DNA of 64,000 bases from Buchnera aphidicola (Schlechtendalia peitan) (GTDB taxonomy: Bacteria; Pseudomonadota; Gammaproteobacteria; Enterobacterales; Enterobacteriaceae): the NCBI GenBank assembly GCA_039830055.1, contig CP140043.1, positions 496,001 through 560,000 on the forward strand. The letters run 5' to 3'. The notes under the pieces were generated by a model, which was not told where the DNA came from, searched no databases, and worked only from the letters and a program-made list of their open reading frames with translations. Positions 53,884-64,000 of this stretch are shown piece after piece. A program made the position numbers and the translations under genes. Every line of letters begins with the position of its first letter. The first letter of the stretch is position 1.

Positions 53884-54408
53884 CTAAATTGTATCTAACA
53901 AATTAATAATGTGAAATACTACTGATTTAATACTTTTTTCACCCATTTTAACAATAATATCTGCTATTTCTTTATATAAGTGGTTTCTTTCAATAGCTAA
54001 TGATTCTAAAATATTTTTTATAGGCATATTACAAGTTTGTAATAAAGGTCTCTTTTTATCTTTTTTAGTTCTAGATAATTGTTGTTCTATAGTAGTTTCT
54101 AAATATACTACAATACCACGAGATGATAATTTGTTTCGAGTTTCTTTTGATTTAATGGAACCTCCACCAGTAGCTAATACAATTCCATGTTTGTTTGTCA
54201 AATCACTAATAATTCGTTTCTCACGATTTCTAAATCCCAATTCACCTTCTACATCAAATACCCAACTGATATCAGCACCAGTATTTTTTTCAATTTCTCG
54301 ATCAGAATCATAAAATTCCATACTTAATTTTTGAGATAATTGACGACCAATAGTACTCTTTCCAGCACCCATAGGTCCAATTAGAAAGATATTTCGTTTT
54401 TCTGCCAT
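53884..54408 (-). CDS. aroK: Shikimate kinase I
   Basis: Phosphorylates shikimate at O3 with ATP. The ATG at 54408 gives [14 protein letters not shown], nearly the same as E. coli; P-loop GPMGAGKST is at 11-19. DSDREIE and [11 protein letters not shown] bind shikimate; RDKKRPLL-like KDKKRPLL is the lid arginine region. Length is 174 residues (E. coli 173). An upstream TTG at 54444 is rejected. With aroB and aroE it covers three chorismate steps in this window. Confidence 0.96.
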   Translation of the reverse strand: MAEKRNIFLIGPMGAGKSTIGRQLSQKLSMEFYDSDREIEKNTGADISWVFDVEGELGFRNREKRIISDLTNKHGIVLATGGGSIKSKETRNKLSSRGIVVYLETTIEQQLSRTKKDKKRPLLQTCNMPIKNILESLAIERNHLYKEIADIIVKMGEKSIKSVVFHIINLLDTI

Positions 54409-55223
54409 TTTTTTAATATCATTAAAATAATTTGTTAGTAACAACCATACGCAGTTAATTTAACTGGAAGGAAATAAAGTTTAAAATTTTCTATTTCTCG
54501 AAAATAAATTATTAAAAAAACTAAAACAATAAAATCTAAATTAAATTATAAGAATGTTACATTTGACTATAAAAAACATAATATAATCTATGTCTGATGA
54601 AATTCTTAGAAATATAGAATAAATAATTTATAAATAAATCTCTAAAAAATAACTATGAATTTTAAAAATATTTAATTTAAAAAATGTTGTATGTATATTA
54701 AATATATCAAAAATAACACTTTTTTATTAAAAAAACATGTTTATGATATTTATGAAAAATATATTAACCTAATTCAAATTATTTTTAGTAAATTAAAATT
54801 ATTGGTATAAAATATAGAACATACAATTTATGTAAAATTAGTTCTAAACATATACTATCATCTTAAACTGTAAATAACTCCTTTTATAAAAAAATGCAAA
54901 ACATTGAAAAATAATATAATATTAATGTTTAATAAAAAAAAATTTTATTTTTTCAAATCGTACATTTTAGAAATAAATTAGTGTAACACAATGTAATAGC
55001 TGTTTATTAAAATAAATTTTATGTTATATTCAAATAATAATGTACATAAAAATTCATTTGTTTTAGTTAAAAATACAATCTAAAATAGATTAATTTTATT
55101 CATTATCGAATGTAAAATTAATTAAAATATTTTTATTTTGTAATACTTATTATATACTATGTTTTTATCCTATTAATAAAACAATATTAAAATTTCAATA
55201 ATTACAATACTATAAAATATAAA
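54409..55223. other. Gene-free AT-rich spacer between aroK and tRNA-Ser
   Basis: About 0.8 kb between divergent aroK and tRNA-Ser. It consists of AT-rich sequence with no supported reading frame. An 8-codon ATG frame at 54448 upstream of aroK is too short to judge. It could be an eroded gene; no homology is visible. Confidence 0.6.
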
Positions 55224-55310
55224 GGTGAGATGTCCGAGAGGATTAAGGAGCACGCTTGGAAAGCGTGTATACGTATCTACGTATCAAGGGTTCGAATCCC
55301 TTTCTCACCA
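55224..55310 (+). tRNA. tRNA-Ser, anticodon GGA
   Basis: A class II tRNA with a long variable arm: acceptor GGTGAGA pairs with TCTCACC, anticodon loop TTGGAAA with GGA, variable arm TACGTATCTACGTA, and T-loop TTCGAAT. It reads UCC and UCU. CCA is not encoded. It closely matches E. coli tRNA-Ser(GGA). Confidence 0.97.
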
Positions 55311-55402
55311 TAAAATTTTTTTGAAACCAGATATTAAAAAAAATATATCTAAAAAAATATCTACAATTCATAAAAATAACATACTAATAATTCTGATATA
55401 AT

Positions 55403-56113
55403 CTAATACAATAAAATTGAGTTTAAAGATACTTGAATCATCCGATCTAAACTAGATTCTCGATCTTGTACGCTAATCCTTTGTCTTTGTGTAATATGAT
55501 CAGAAACTGTACAAATGGAAACAGATTTAATTCCATATTCTAAAGATATAGCATATAATCCAGCAGTTTCCATTTCTATACCAACGATATTATATCTTTC
55601 AATAATTTTAAAAAAACTATCATCATCATGATAAAATAAATCTGTCGTAAAAAAATTTCCAATATTAACATGAATTCCTAATTTTTTAGAAGCTGATACT
55701 AAATTACATACTAAATTAAAATTTGCAACAGCAGATAAATCATTGTCATTAAATCTCAATCTATTTGTCTTTGAATCAGTAGAAGCACCTAAACAAATAA
55801 TAATATCGTTAATATTGATATTTTTACAAACTGTTCCGCAAGTACCAATTCGAATAATTTTCGTAACATTATATTCTTTAATTAATTCTTGTACGTAAAT
55901 TAAGCATGACGGTATTCCAATTCCATGGCTCATTATAGAAACTCGTTTTCCTTTATAATTTCCAGTAAACCCCAACATTGAACGAACATTAGTAACTTCT
56001 TTAACATTATCTAAATAATTTTTTGCAATATATCTTGCTCGAATGGGGTCACCAGGCATGAGAACAAAATCAGAAAAATCTCCTTTCTTTGCAATAATAT
56101 GAGGAGTTACCAT
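55403..56113 (-). CDS. deoD: Purine nucleoside phosphorylase
   Basis: Phosphorolysis of purine (deoxy)nucleosides to base and (deoxy)ribose 1-phosphate. TPHIIAKKGDF with His5-type phosphate or subunit contacts, MPGDPIRARYIA, RIGTCGT, GVEMETAGLY for ribose binding, and catalytic Asp in VSDH are present. Length is 236 residues (E. coli 239). It follows deoB with a 48-nt gap; ribose 1-phosphate formed is the DeoB substrate. Confidence 0.96.
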   Translation of the reverse strand: MVTPHIIAKKGDFSDFVLMPGDPIRARYIAKNYLDNVKEVTNVRSMLGFTGNYKGKRVSIMSHGIGIPSCLIYVQELIKEYNVTKIIRIGTCGTVCKNININDIIICLGASTDSKTNRLRFNDNDLSAVANFNLVCNLVSASKKLGIHVNIGNFFTTDLFYHDDDSFFKIIERYNIVGIEMETAGLYAISLEYGIKSVSICTVSDHITQRQRISVQDRESSLDRMIQVSLNSILLY

Positions 56114-56161
56114 ATATTTTCCTATGTTTAAACGATACGAAAAATAATAATATCAATAATT

Positions 56162-57394
56162 TTATAACTTTAAAAACATTTCCTTTCCAAATTTCATGGA
56201 AGATAATCCAAAATATTTAGCTAAAGTTTGAGCTATATCTGCAAATGTTTTTCGATGTCCCAAAAAAGTTGACTGAATATTTGGCCAATAAACTAATATT
56301 GGGATATTTTCTCTAGTATGATCAGTTCCAATCCAAGTAGGATCACAACCATGATCGGCTGTAATAATTAAAATATCATCTTGTTTTATTAACTCTAACA
56401 ATTCTGGCAAACGGCTATCAAACCATTCTAACCCCTTCGCATAACCAGATACATCACGTCTATGACCCCATAAAGAATCAAAATCTACAAAATTAACAAA
56501 TACAATTGTATTATGTTCAGCGTGTTTAACTTCCGAAATAGTAGCATCAAACAACTCTGATAAACCTATTGCATTAACTTGTCTCGTAATGCCTTTTCCT
56601 GCAAAAATATCTGAAATTTTACCTATAGAAATTACTTGACCAGATTTTTCATTAACTAATTTTTCTATAATAGTTATATCATGTGGTTCTACTGAAAAAT
56701 CTTTTCGATTTCCTGTCCTTGTAAAATTAAACTTTTTATTACCAATAAACGGTCTAGCAATAACCCTCCCAATATTAATTTTTTCTTCATCCAATATTTT
56801 TCGAATAATACCACATAATGTATATAATTTTTTTAATCCAAAAAAGTGTTCATGGCAGGATACTTGAAAAACTGAATCAATAGACGTATAAAAAATAGGT
56901 TTTTTAGTACTTATATGTTCTTCTCCAAAATTATTCAATACAGAAATTCCAGAAGAATGACAATTACCTAAAACACCAGGTAAATTACATTCGTAAGCAA
57001 TTCTATTTAATAAAAATTCTGGAAAACTATGACTTAAATTTTTAAAATAATCCCAATTATATAATACTGGGACTCCAGCTATTTCCCAATGACCAGAAGA
57101 CGTATCTTTTCCTGAAGAAATTTCACTCGCATATGCATAACTACCTAAAAGATTTTCATCGTCTTTGATTCCAAGTAATTGTGTTCCTATTGATTTATTA
57201 GTAACATTTACTAATCCAAGAGATGTTAAATTAGGTATATGTAATGGACCCATACGGCCATTATTTGCTTTATCTAAATAACAAAATTTTACTATGTTTC
57301 CAAACGTATTAGCACCTACATCATTAAACTTGTACGCATCATTTGTCGAACCAATTCCAAAAGAATCTAAGACTAAAATAAATGCGCGTTTCAT
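56162..57394 (-). CDS. deoB: Phosphopentomutase
   Basis: Converts (deoxy)ribose 1-phosphate to the 5-phosphate, linking nucleoside salvage to the pentose phosphate pathway. Alkaline-phosphatase-like metal site: LDSFGIGS, phosphorylated Thr in [11 protein letters not shown], and ADHGCDPTW with TDHTRE. Length is 410 residues (E. coli 407). Together with deoD it forms the tail of an ancestral deo operon; deoC and deoA are not present here. Confidence 0.97.
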   Translation of the reverse strand: MKRAFILVLDSFGIGSTNDAYKFNDVGANTFGNIVKFCYLDKANNGRMGPLHIPNLTSLGLVNVTNKSIGTQLLGIKDDENLLGSYAYASEISSGKDTSSGHWEIAGVPVLYNWDYFKNLSHSFPEFLLNRIAYECNLPGVLGNCHSSGISVLNNFGEEHISTKKPIFYTSIDSVFQVSCHEHFFGLKKLYTLCGIIRKILDEEKINIGRVIARPFIGNKKFNFTRTGNRKDFSVEPHDITIIEKLVNEKSGQVISIGKISDIFAGKGITRQVNAIGLSELFDATISEVKHAEHNTIVFVNFVDFDSLWGHRRDVSGYAKGLEWFDSRLPELLELIKQDDILIITADHGCDPTWIGTDHTRENIPILVYWPNIQSTFLGHRKTFADIAQTLAKYFGLSSMKFGKEMFLKL

Positions 57395-57594
57395 ACAATC
57401 TCCATTGTAAAATTAAACACAATACTTCACATTCAAAATATACTATATTAAAAAATAATAAATGTACTTATATGAAAATCTCATTTCGTTAAAAACCTTG
57501 TCATTATACTGTAAATACATATTGTATGTATTTTTATAATATTAACATATCAAAATTTTTTTAATATAAAGATACCAAAAACAAGACTATTTAA

Positions 57595-59187
57595 CTAATA
57601 TTCACAAGTATCGCGAAATATAATATGTGGATAACGTGCTTGAATTAAACTTAAATTAATACTAGTAGTAGATAAATATACTAAATTATCATCAATATCA
57701 ACAGCTAAATTTACTTTGTTCCTTTCTTTAAAATCTATAATTTTATCGTGTCTTTGCGCTTCAATCCATCTAACTGAAAAAACATTAATTTTTTTGTAAA
57801 TAATACAAATGTTGTATTCAATTTTTAAACGTTCTACTACGATATCAAACTGTAAATCTCCAATAGCACCTAATATTAAGCTATTATTTGTAATCGGTCT
57901 AAAAACTTGAATAGCTCCTTCTTCTGATAATTGAATTAAACCTTTTAATAACTGCTTCTTTTTTAACGAATTATCTAAATATATGAGCTTAAAAATATCA
58001 GGAGAAAATTTAGAAATACCTAAAAACTTTAGATTTTCTCCTTCTGTAAATGTATCACCAATTTTAATCTTATTATGACTATGAATACCAATAATATCTC
58101 CAGGATAGGCCTGACTAATTAAAAAACGTGTTCCAGCTAAAAATGAAAATGCTTCCGATTTTATAAAAAATTTCTTAGTACGAACATGATATAATTTCAT
58201 TCCTTTTTCATATTCTCCAGATACTATTCTTATAAAAGCTATGCGATCTCTATGTTTTAAATCCATATTAGCTTGTATTTTGAAGACAAATCCTGAAAAT
58301 TTTTTTTCACTCGATTTAACTTTTCTAGTATGACTTATTTTGAAAGTAGGAGGGGGAGCCCATTTTAATATACTATCAAGTACATGACTTACACCAAAAT
58401 TTTTTAATGCACTACCAAAAAAAACAGGTGTCAAGTTACTATGCAAAAAAGAAAGATGATTAAATGGTCTATACACTACTTTTATTAATTCTATTTCTTC
58501 TCGAAATTGCTTTACTAATTTATTACCAAAAATATCATCTAATAATACGTTATTTAATCCATGTATAATATTAGAGTGTTTAACATCATTATGTACATAT
58601 TGTCTACAATTAAAGTATACAATATCTTCTAATATGTGATATATTCCAGTAAAGAAATTTCCATAATCAATAGGCCAGGTTATCGGTGAACAAACCATCT
58701 TTAGTTCTCGTTCAAGTTGATCTATTAATTCTATAAAATCTATAGAATTTCTGTCTAATTTATTAAAAAAAGTTATAATAGGAATACTATACGTACGAGT
58801 AACATCAATTAATTTTTTTGTTCTTTCTTCTATACCTTTGGCTGAATCAATAACCATTAAACAAAAATCTACTGCTGTAAGTACACGATATGTATCTTCT
58901 GAAAAATCTTCATGCCCTGGTGTATCTAATAAATTTATTAAATATCCACAATATGGAATTTGCATAACCGATGTAGTAATGGAAATTCCACGTTTTTTCT
59001 CAATTTTCATCCAGTCTGACTTAATATAATTCTTTGATTTTTTCGATTGTGTCATACCAACCTGTCTAATGATATTTCCAAGAAACAAAAACTTTTCAGT
59101 AAGAGTAGATTTTCCAGCATCTGGATGAGAAATAATAGCAAAAGTTCGTCTTTTATTTATTTGAATTTTTCTATAATCTTTAAACAT
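57595..59187 (-). CDS. prfC: Peptide chain release factor 3
   Basis: GTPase that removes RF1 and RF2 after peptide release. P-loop HPDAGKS lies near residues 21-27; RGISITTSVM (switch I), DTPGHEDF and NKLDR follow, with the RF3-specific C-terminal domains intact. The ATG at 59187 gives 530 residues (E. coli 529) and fits the E. coli start. The ATG at 59199 is immediately adjacent to AAGG, too close for normal initiation. Confidence 0.95.
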   Translation of the reverse strand: MFKDYRKIQINKRRTFAIISHPDAGKSTLTEKFLFLGNIIRQVGMTQSKKSKNYIKSDWMKIEKKRGISITTSVMQIPYCGYLINLLDTPGHEDFSEDTYRVLTAVDFCLMVIDSAKGIEERTKKLIDVTRTYSIPIITFFNKLDRNSIDFIELIDQLERELKMVCSPITWPIDYGNFFTGIYHILEDIVYFNCRQYVHNDVKHSNIIHGLNNVLLDDIFGNKLVKQFREEIELIKVVYRPFNHLSFLHSNLTPVFFGSALKNFGVSHVLDSILKWAPPPTFKISHTRKVKSSEKKFSGFVFKIQANMDLKHRDRIAFIRIVSGEYEKGMKLYHVRTKKFFIKSEAFSFLAGTRFLISQAYPGDIIGIHSHNKIKIGDTFTEGENLKFLGISKFSPDIFKLIYLDNSLKKKQLLKGLIQLSEEGAIQVFRPITNNSLILGAIGDLQFDIVVERLKIEYNICIIYKKINVFSVRWIEAQRHDKIIDFKERNKVNLAVDIDDNLVYLSTTSINLSLIQARYPHIIFRDTCEY

Positions 59188-60179
59188 ATTATGATTCATC
59201 CTTAAAATTTATTTTTATATAAAAAAATTTTAAAAAAATTTATTTTGTATATAAATAAAATAGTATTCACAAAAATTTGGAATATTATTTAAAATTATTA
59301 AAATAAAAACATTTTTACTATTATCAATAATTATTTATTGCAAGTATTATATAACATATAAATAATACAATTTTTAAAAATTATTCCAGCAGTTTAAAAT
59401 TAATATGTATAACAATTTAAATACATCAATAACTTAACAAATGCTTAAACGACGTCTATAATTTAGTCTAACAATATTTCATATTATAATAAAAATTTAA
59501 AAATTCTAAATTTTCAAAAACATATATTGTTAATTTAAAACTACATATATAAAATCTTATAAATTCTTTATATTGTTTCATTATCTTATAAAACGATGTA
59601 CTGATAATTTTAATACCATAAATTTACAAATTAAAGTTTTTTAAAAACTTTAATGTATTATTACAACATTTTTATCATAAGAGTTATATCGAAGTAATGA
59701 AAAAAATATAAAAATAGAATAATATTATTACTATAATAAAAATACTGTCACTAATTTCATATTAGAAATATTATACGAAACGTAACTATATAGACTAGAA
59801 TCTTAATTCTAAAATATGAATAATCAGGTATATACTCTAAAAAAAATTTATATAAACACTAAAATACTATTCATGCTATTTTTTATTAAAATAATAATAT
59901 AAAAATATTGAATATACGTTAAAATTTTCAGAAATACTAAACATCTATTGTTAATTCTGTATTTAAAATTTTAATAAATTTTATATGCTATTTTTATAAC
60001 ATATTTAAACAAATGTTATCCTCTAAAATACAACTAATAAAAAATATCTAGAAATAAAAGAACTAAAAAATTATTATGTCTAATAATAAAATATTGCAAT
60101 TATATTGAAATTTTTAAATACCATCAAAAACTTCACTTTAAAATAATTATCAAAAAATATACAAAATATTAATATTTAT
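59188..60179. other. Large gene-free AT-rich spacer between prfC and nfuA
   Basis: The longest non-coding stretch of the window, about 1 kb and extremely AT-rich. Neither strand has a frame with recognisable protein features, and no tRNA-like or strong GC-containing hairpin was seen. It probably combines the prfC promoter region with DNA of lost genes. Confidence 0.6.
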
Positions 60180-60755
60180 TTAATAATATGAATGATTGCC
60201 TTTGTTGTGTTCTGTAATATCATAAACTCCTTGTAGCTCAGGAAATTTAATCAATAATTGACGTTCTATTCCATCTTTTATAGTACGACCAACCATAGAA
60301 CATCCATTACAACCTCCAAAAAATTTAATAATAACATATCCAGACTGAGTAATATTGACTAAATTAACTTTTCCTCCGTGAGAGGATAACTTAGGATTAA
60401 TTATTGAATCAAAAAAAGATGTGACCTTGCTATTTAGTATAATATCTTTATTCACGATATATTTTTTAGCATGAGGTGCCATTAAGGTTAACTGAGAATT
60501 ACAGTTCTCTATAATAATGTCTATTACAGCATCTTTTAAATAAGGTATACTCGATTTGTCAATATACAACTTAAATTTATCGTATCTAAATTTTACATCA
60601 TGCTCTGTAACTTCTTCTTGATAACAAAAAGATACTCCACATTTCGCTATTGGAGTACCAGGATAGCTTACAAACACCCTAATATAAGTATTTTTCTTTT
60701 GTTTCTGAAGCAAATTAAAAAAATGATCTTGTGCTGATTTAGATATATTTATCAT
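60180..60755 (-). CDS. nfuA: Fe-S biogenesis protein NfuA
   Basis: Carries 4Fe-4S clusters to target enzymes at a dimer interface. An N-terminal degenerate A-type domain (about 1-95) is followed by the Nfu domain, with the CxxC cluster site Cys149-x2-Cys152 in GGCNGCSM, at the same numbers as E. coli. The ATG at 60755 gives 191 residues, as in E. coli. A TTG at 60767 would add four. Divergent from bioH, as in related genomes where they are neighbours. Confidence 0.95.
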   Translation of the reverse strand: MINISKSAQDHFFNLLQKQKKNTYIRVFVSYPGTPIAKCGVSFCYQEEVTEHDVKFRYDKFKLYIDKSSIPYLKDAVIDIIIENCNSQLTLMAPHAKKYIVNKDIILNSKVTSFFDSIINPKLSSHGGKVNLVNITQSGYVIIKFFGGCNGCSMVGRTIKDGIERQLLIKFPELQGVYDITEHNKGNHSYY

Positions 60756-60968
60756 ATTTTGACTCAATTATTTAATGTCTAACAATTTTTGTATCCAAAT
60801 AATTGTTAACAAACAAATATTCAATATAAAGTTTTAGAAATTTTGTAAACTGTAACACATATTACTTTAATTAGTAGTATAATTTTATTGGTTAAAAAAT
60901 AAAACATTACTCTAATGTCTAAAAATATTTATATAAACAATAAAGACATTTAAAATATATATAATATT

Positions 60969-61751
60969 ATGAAACAATTTCATTGGAACACCATAGGTAC
61001 TGGAAAAATACATTTAGTTTTAGTTCATGGATGGGGATTTAACTCAGAAATTTGGAATACATTATTGCCTGAATTAAATACGCATTTTACAATTCATTTA
61101 GTAGATTTGCCTGGATTTGGAAATAACCATACGTTTCCACCTATGAACTTAAAAAATACAGCTAAACTACTAGAACAATATATACCTCATAATTCTATAT
61201 TATTAGGTTGGTCTATGGGAGGACTAATTGTTAGTAAAATTGCTTTATATTATCCGAATAAAATTAAAGGATTTATTAGTGTGGCGTCCTCACCGTGCTT
61301 TATAACACGTTTGCACTGGCCGGGTATCGTTACACATACATTGCTTAAGTTTTATTATCAACTTATTATGAACTATAAACAGACTATTACAAATTTTATA
61401 CATATACAACCAAAAAATTTACAAACACATTACAAAGAAATATGTATTTTAAACAATAATGTTTTATCTCATCCTAAACCTAAATTATCTACACTAAAAA
61501 GAGGATTACAAATTCTATGTCATTCAGACTTAAGACAAGAAATGAAGTATATAAAAATACCACTACTTAGAATATACGGATCTTTAGATACACTAGTCCC
61601 AAAGAGTATCTCCGAAATTTTAGATAAACAATTACCAAATACTAAATCTATAATAATTCAAAAGTGCGCACACGCTCCATTTATTTCTAACAAATATGAA
61701 TTTAGTAACATTATATTACAATTTTCAAAATACTTAAACCATTTAAAATAA
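60969..61751 (+). CDS. bioH: Pimeloyl-ACP methyl ester esterase
   Basis: Demethylates pimeloyl-ACP methyl ester, ending the BioC-BioH route to the biotin precursor. Alpha/beta hydrolase with the full triad at E. coli numbers: Ser82 in GWSMGG, Asp207 in YGSLD and His235 in CAHAPF. The oxyanion segment HGWGFN and VASSPCF are conserved. Length is 260 residues (E. coli 256). The triad suggests selection for activity. It starts in a divergent 213-nt gap with nfuA. Confidence 0.95.
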   Translation: MKQFHWNTIGTGKIHLVLVHGWGFNSEIWNTLLPELNTHFTIHLVDLPGFGNNHTFPPMNLKNTAKLLEQYIPHNSILLGWSMGGLIVSKIALYYPNKIKGFISVASSPCFITRLHWPGIVTHTLLKFYYQLIMNYKQTITNFIHIQPKNLQTHYKEICILNNNVLSHPKPKLSTLKRGLQILCHSDLRQEMKYIKIPLLRIYGSLDTLVPKSISEILDKQLPNTKSIIIQKCAHAPFISNKYEFSNIILQFSKYLNHLK

Positions 61752-61850
61752 AAATATCAAGAGACATATTTGTATTTTAAAACATATAAAAACTATAATT
61801 ATTCATAAATGTAATATAAAAACACAACTATTAATTCAAGAAAATATTTT

Positions 61851-62363
61851 TTAAAAAGGAATATCTTCATCATCAAATTCTAAATCATTAGCAATAGTAT
61901 TATTAACAATTTTTTTAGAATCATTTTTTTCTGGATTATTTATCGACAATTTTTTTTCTGCAATATGCGTATTATTTTTTAAATATCCTAATGATGGTGA
62001 AGGGTTATTTACATGTCTATTTCCTAACATTTGCATAGTTCCGCCAATACCAACAATAATTTCTGTAACATAACGATCTAATCCATTTTGATCTTGCCAT
62101 TTTCTAGTTTGTAATGATCCTTCAACATAAACCTGCGATCCTTTTCTCAAATATTCTCCTGCAATCTCTGCTAATTTTTTAAAAAAAACGATTTTATGCC
62201 ATTCTGTTTTTTCTTTCATTTCTCCAGTATTTTTATCTTTCCAAGTTTCAGATGTAGCTAACGTAATATTAGTAACTGCTACTCCATTTTGCATATACCG
62301 AACTTCTGGATCTTGACCTACAAAACCCACAAGAATAACTTTATTTATTCCTCTACTAGCCAT
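61851..62363 (-). CDS. ssb: Single-stranded DNA-binding protein
   Basis: Tetrameric ssDNA-binding protein for replication and repair. The OB fold spans about residues 1-112 ([40 protein letters not shown]). A shortened linker leads to the acidic tail DDEDIPF, the docking tip for partner proteins. Length is 170 residues (E. coli 178). It converges on bioH. Confidence 0.97.
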   Translation of the reverse strand: MASRGINKVILVGFVGQDPEVRYMQNGVAVTNITLATSETWKDKNTGEMKEKTEWHKIVFFKKLAEIAGEYLRKGSQVYVEGSLQTRKWQDQNGLDRYVTEIIVGIGGTMQMLGNRHVNNPSPSLGYLKNNTHIAEKKLSINNPEKNDSKKIVNNTIANDLEFDDEDIPF

Positions 62364-62611
62364 GATAACTATCTCAACCTCAAAGAAATTTGTTAATTTT
62401 TCACATATAATACAAACTTTAAAAAAATTTGTTAAAATTTATTAAATAATTATAAATTAATAGATTACTAGTATATCATGAATAATCAAGATCGCTGTAA
62501 AAATCTAAATACTAATTATTACGTAAAAATTTATTTTAAAAAAATACGTGTATTCAATATATTTTATATTAAAACACATAAATAAAAATATAAACAAACT
62601 TTTAAAAAAGC

Positions 62612-63586
62612 ATGCCATATAATTTTATGACAAACATTTATAAATTTTCAGTTGCTCCTATGTTACACTATACTGATCGACACTGTAGATTTTTACATCG
62701 TCAATTTACAACACAAACATTGTTATATACTGAAATGATAACCGAAGATTATTTAATAAATTTTAAAAATACTATTCCTAAAGTACATACTTATGAACAT
62801 CCTATAGCTATTCAAATTGCTGGAAAAAATCCTAAAAAACTTGAAATATGTTCAAGAATAGCTTATTCAAAAGGATATGATGAAATTAATTTAAATGTAG
62901 GTTGTCCTTCTAATAGAGTAAAAAAATCGGGATTTGGTATATATTTGGTACAAAATATTCCACTTTTAACAAATATTATTAAAACAATGGTAAATTCTGT
63001 TCCAATACCTGTGAGCATAAAAACTAGAATCGGTTTAGATAAGCAAGATGATTATTATTTTTTAAGAAATCTTGTAAAATGTACTTCACAATATGGAATG
63101 TGCAATAAATATATTATTCATGCGCGAAAAGCATTATCCAATGGAATTAGCACAAAACATAATAGAACTATACCTCAATTAAATTATAATATGGTATATA
63201 CGCTAAAAAAAGACTTTCCAAAATTAACTATAATTATTAATGGAAATATCTTATCCATACAAGATGCTAAAATTCATTTAAAACATGTTGATGGAGTAAT
63301 GATTGGACGATCTATATATAATAATCCTTCCATATTATCGCATGTAGATACAGAAATGTTTGGGCTTAAAAAAAAATGCATAAAAACACTTATAAGAAAT
63401 ATGTATCCTTATATTGAACATGAATTACACATGGGTACATCTTTTCAACATATTTCAAGACACATGTTTGGATTATTTTATGGCATTCCTGGTTGCAAAA
63501 TGTGGAAAAAATACTTAAGTGATAACATATATAAAAAAAATTCCGATATAACAATACTAGAAAACGCACTGAAATTTGTGACTTAA
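62612..63586 (+). CDS. dusA: tRNA-dihydrouridine synthase A
   Basis: FMN- and NADPH-dependent reduction of uridines at tRNA positions 20 and 20a. Signatures: FSVAPMLHYTDRHCRFLHRQ, LLYTEMIT, NLNVGCPS containing the catalytic Cys, RIGLDKQDDY, HARKA and INGNI. Length is 324 residues, close to E. coli DusA. The ATG at 62612 has only a weak ribosome site; the ATG at 62627 is an alternative. It precedes dnaB, as in E. coli. Confidence 0.94.
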   Translation: MPYNFMTNIYKFSVAPMLHYTDRHCRFLHRQFTTQTLLYTEMITEDYLINFKNTIPKVHTYEHPIAIQIAGKNPKKLEICSRIAYSKGYDEINLNVGCPSNRVKKSGFGIYLVQNIPLLTNIIKTMVNSVPIPVSIKTRIGLDKQDDYYFLRNLVKCTSQYGMCNKYIIHARKALSNGISTKHNRTIPQLNYNMVYTLKKDFPKLTIIINGNILSIQDAKIHLKHVDGVMIGRSIYNNPSILSHVDTEMFGLKKKCIKTLIRNMYPYIEHELHMGTSFQHISRHMFGLFYGIPGCKMWKKYLSDNIYKKNSDITILENALKFVT

Positions 63587-63808
63587 AATATAAATACATA
63601 TAATTTACTACTTATAATTTTACAAAAAAAAATTCATATACATTCCATTATTCATTATATTTATTAAAATCCAATAAAGTTACTAAAATTTTATTTAAAA
63701 GACACAAACATTTAATTGAAAAATAGAATTATTGCAAGTAAATGTCTTATCTCATAACAACAACATAATTTATAATTATAATAGTTGAATTTTGGTGTTA
63801 CATTAAAA

Positions 63809-64000
63809 ATGTCAAAAAAAAAAATATTTAATGATCAAGTTAAAGACGTTATGCTCCCTCATTCACTAGAAGCTGAACAATCTATATTAGGTGGCTTAAT
63901 GTTAGATAACGAACAATGGGATTGCATTGCAGAACAAATCACAGAACACGATTTCTTTAGTTATCCTCATAAATTAATTTTTCGAGAAATGCAATACTTG
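63809..64000 (+). CDS. dnaB: Replicative DNA helicase, 5' part
   Basis: Hexameric helicase that unwinds the replication fork. The first 64 codons are visible and the gene runs off the right edge. After MSKKKIFNDQ comes LPHSLEAEQSILGGLMLDN, the start of the N-terminal domain, as in E. coli (PPHSIEAEQSVLGGLMLDN). An 11-A tract (63814-63824) lies in frame right after the start codon. Confidence 0.95.
   Translation, partial: MSKKKIFNDQVKDVMLPHSLEAEQSILGGLMLDNEQWDCIAEQITEHDFFSYPHKLIFREMQYL

Noticed and set aside
54424..54448. Eight-codon ATG frame upstream of aroK as a leader peptide
   Set aside because: No regulatory codons, no hairpin pair and no ribosome site; length fits chance.

Overview
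This window is a segment of a Buchnera aphidicola chromosome, the obligate gammaproteobacterial symbiont of aphids. The evidence is an extremely AT-rich sequence (by eye about one quarter G+C, with intergenic DNA lower still), reduced gene content, proteins that follow Escherichia coli almost residue for residue, and E. coli-like gene order with deletions between neighbours. No mobile element, prophage or CRISPR array is visible. The retained bioH, tsgA, prfC, deoB and deoD point to a lineage other than the best-known Acyrthosiphon and Schizaphis strains. A gall-aphid Buchnera such as that of Baizongia pistaciae would fit, but this is inference.

Region 1 (1-20.7 kb): partial cyoA, bolA, the protein quality-control block tig-clpP-clpX-lon-ppiD, the ABC exporter pair mdlA-mdlB, ffs (4.5S RNA, minus strand), dnaX, ybaB, htpG, adk, tRNA-Arg(UCU), folD, cysS and ybeD. 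Region 2 (20.7-28 kb): cspE, then 5S, 23S, a boxA site and tRNA-Glu(UUC) on the minus strand without a 16S gene, followed by aroE-tsaC and the divergent def-fmt pair. Region 3 (28-49 kb, all minus strand): the alpha, spc, S10 and str ribosomal clusters (rplQ to rpsL with rpoA, secY, tuf and fusA), then tusBCD and fkpA. Region 4 (49-64 kb): tsgA, trpS, rpe, aroB, aroK, tRNA-Ser(GGA), deoD-deoB, prfC, nfuA, bioH, ssb, dusA and the first 64 codons of dnaB.

The genes cover translation (about 28 ribosomal proteins, EF-Tu, EF-G, RF3, two aminoacyl-tRNA synthetases, start-codon formylation and deformylation, tRNA modification), protein folding and proteolysis, transcription, secretion and replication. 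They also cover aromatic amino acid supply (aroE, aroB, aroK), biotin precursor synthesis (bioH), Fe-S carriage (nfuA) and nucleoside salvage. That mix of core machinery plus host nutrition is expected of a nutritional symbiont.

The strongest unusual signal is rpmC (ribosomal protein L29). Its reading frame is broken by one base inside an 11-A tract, while the codons on both sides stay L29-like. Equal 11-A tracts lie in frame near the starts of clpP and dnaB, so transcript slippage may rescue rpmC. Other points are a PpiD too short to hold its prolyl-isomerase domain, a shortened and diverged LID in adenylate kinase, a DnaX of gamma length or less, asymmetric ATP sites in MdlAB, hairpins at ribosomal operon boundaries, and several 0.4-1 kb gene-free AT-rich gaps. 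I found no convincing new multi-gene system.
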